A stretch of DNA of 6,173 nucleotides from Bacillota bacterium (lineage in GTDB: Bacteria > Bacillota > Clostridia > Christensenellales > Aristaeellaceae), in NCBI GenBank assembly GCA_023404715.1, contig JAEYAR010000094.1, positions 1 to 6,173 on the forward strand. The letters are read 5' to 3'. Below the pieces are notes generated by a model. That model saw only the letters and a program-made list of their open reading frames with translations, did no database searches and was not told the DNA's origin. Within the stretch, counting starts at the first letter, position 1, and each line of letters begins with the position of its first letter. The translations under genes were made by a program, and so were the position numbers. Below are positions 5,927 to 6,173 of this stretch, one piece after another.

Positions 5927-6173
5927 CGCAAGCGCCTTGCGGCAATGACGCAAGATGAGTTCCGACGCCACCTTCATTCCAGACGCATGCTGGTCGATGT
6001 TATCTTCCATACATTGCATACAGGCTTCCACATCATCGCCGGGCGTCAATACCGACGCTTCCATTGCGAGCATCAGGCATTGCAGGCTGATCATTTCGCC
6101 GCGCATCTCGAACAGGTGCCATTGAAGCTCTTCAAAAAGCTCCTCCACCGGCGTTGCGGCAAAAACGTTTGCG
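5915..6173 (-). CDS. Unknown helical Cys/Met-rich protein, 5' end cut
   Basis: I do not recognise this protein. Eighty-five residues are visible from the window edge to the TAG at 5915-5917. The frame stays open to the right edge. An in-frame GTG at 6148 has no ribosome binding site, so the true start probably lies outside the window. The sequence is almost wholly predicted helix, acidic overall, soluble, without signal peptide, and rich in Met and Cys. It includes a CMQC motif and three further cysteines. It could be a small helical-bundle domain or the C-terminal part of a larger protein. Coding is supported by amphipathic spacing and absence of stops, not by homology. Its last 12 bp overlap the end of the phosphatase gene, tail to tail. 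Confidence 0.6.
   Translation of the reverse strand, partial: ANVFAATPVEELFEELQWHLFEMRGEMISLQCLMLAMEASVLTPGDDVEACMQCMEDNIDQHASGMKVASELILRHCRKALASAE
5927..5941. repeat. Short inverted repeat after the phosphatase stop
   Basis: CGCAAG (5927-5932) and CTTGCG (5936-5941) form a perfect 6-bp stem with loop CGC, starting directly after the TGA of the phosphatase gene and inside the convergent reading frame. No T-run follows on either strand, so it is not a standard intrinsic terminator. It might stabilise the operon's 3' end, or be chance. Confidence 0.35.

Overview
The window is GC-rich (by eye just under 60%) and looks like a chromosomal segment of a high-GC Firmicute of the Clostridia type. The pointers are strong purine-rich ribosome binding sites, sigma-A promoters, a type I-C style CRISPR repeat, an antibiotic-resistance-type ABC-F ATPase, a KdpD-like membrane histidine kinase and a Cof-type HAD phosphatase. 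The taxonomic placement is inference; no marker gene is present.

Layout. Positions 28-873 hold a CRISPR array of 13 identical 33-bp repeats and 12 unique spacers of 33-37 bp. The repeat has the type I-C shape and reads 5'->3' on the minus strand, so the leader lies on the right (874-1060) and crRNAs are transcribed leftward. No cas gene is in the window. Positions 1-27 are either a cut-off spacer or the trailer flank. The leader carries a perfect 10-bp inverted repeat followed by T5 on the minus strand. It may serve both as a leader element and as the terminator of the next gene.

Positions 1061-2725 (minus) encode an ABC-F ATPase of the ribosome-protection type, starting at a TTG codon. Its roughly 205-nt 5' leader is the most interesting part. 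A perfect TTGACA-N17-TATAAT promoter (2937-2965) is followed by a four-codon upstream ORF encoding M-R-I-R (2885-2899). Just before the TTG start lies a hairpin (2731-2753) that buries the Shine-Dalgarno sequence. This looks like drug-responsive ribosome-stalling control: R-X-R is the motif known to arrest macrolide-bound ribosomes.

A second promoter (2986-3014, plus), back-to-back with the first, drives a probable three-gene operon. It encodes a KdpD-C-like sensor histidine kinase (3045-4145), a ten-helix EamA/DMT transporter (4167-5120) and a Cof-type HAD phosphatase (5126-5926). The kinase has no response regulator beside it in the window. A convergent unknown helical protein (minus, 5915-6173, cut by the right edge) overlaps the end of the phosphatase gene by 12 bp.

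No relation between the array and the flanking genes can be shown beyond adjacency. The resistance-type ABC-F, the sensor kinase and the drug/metabolite-exporter-type transporter could form a stress or antibiotic-response neighbourhood, but that is inference.
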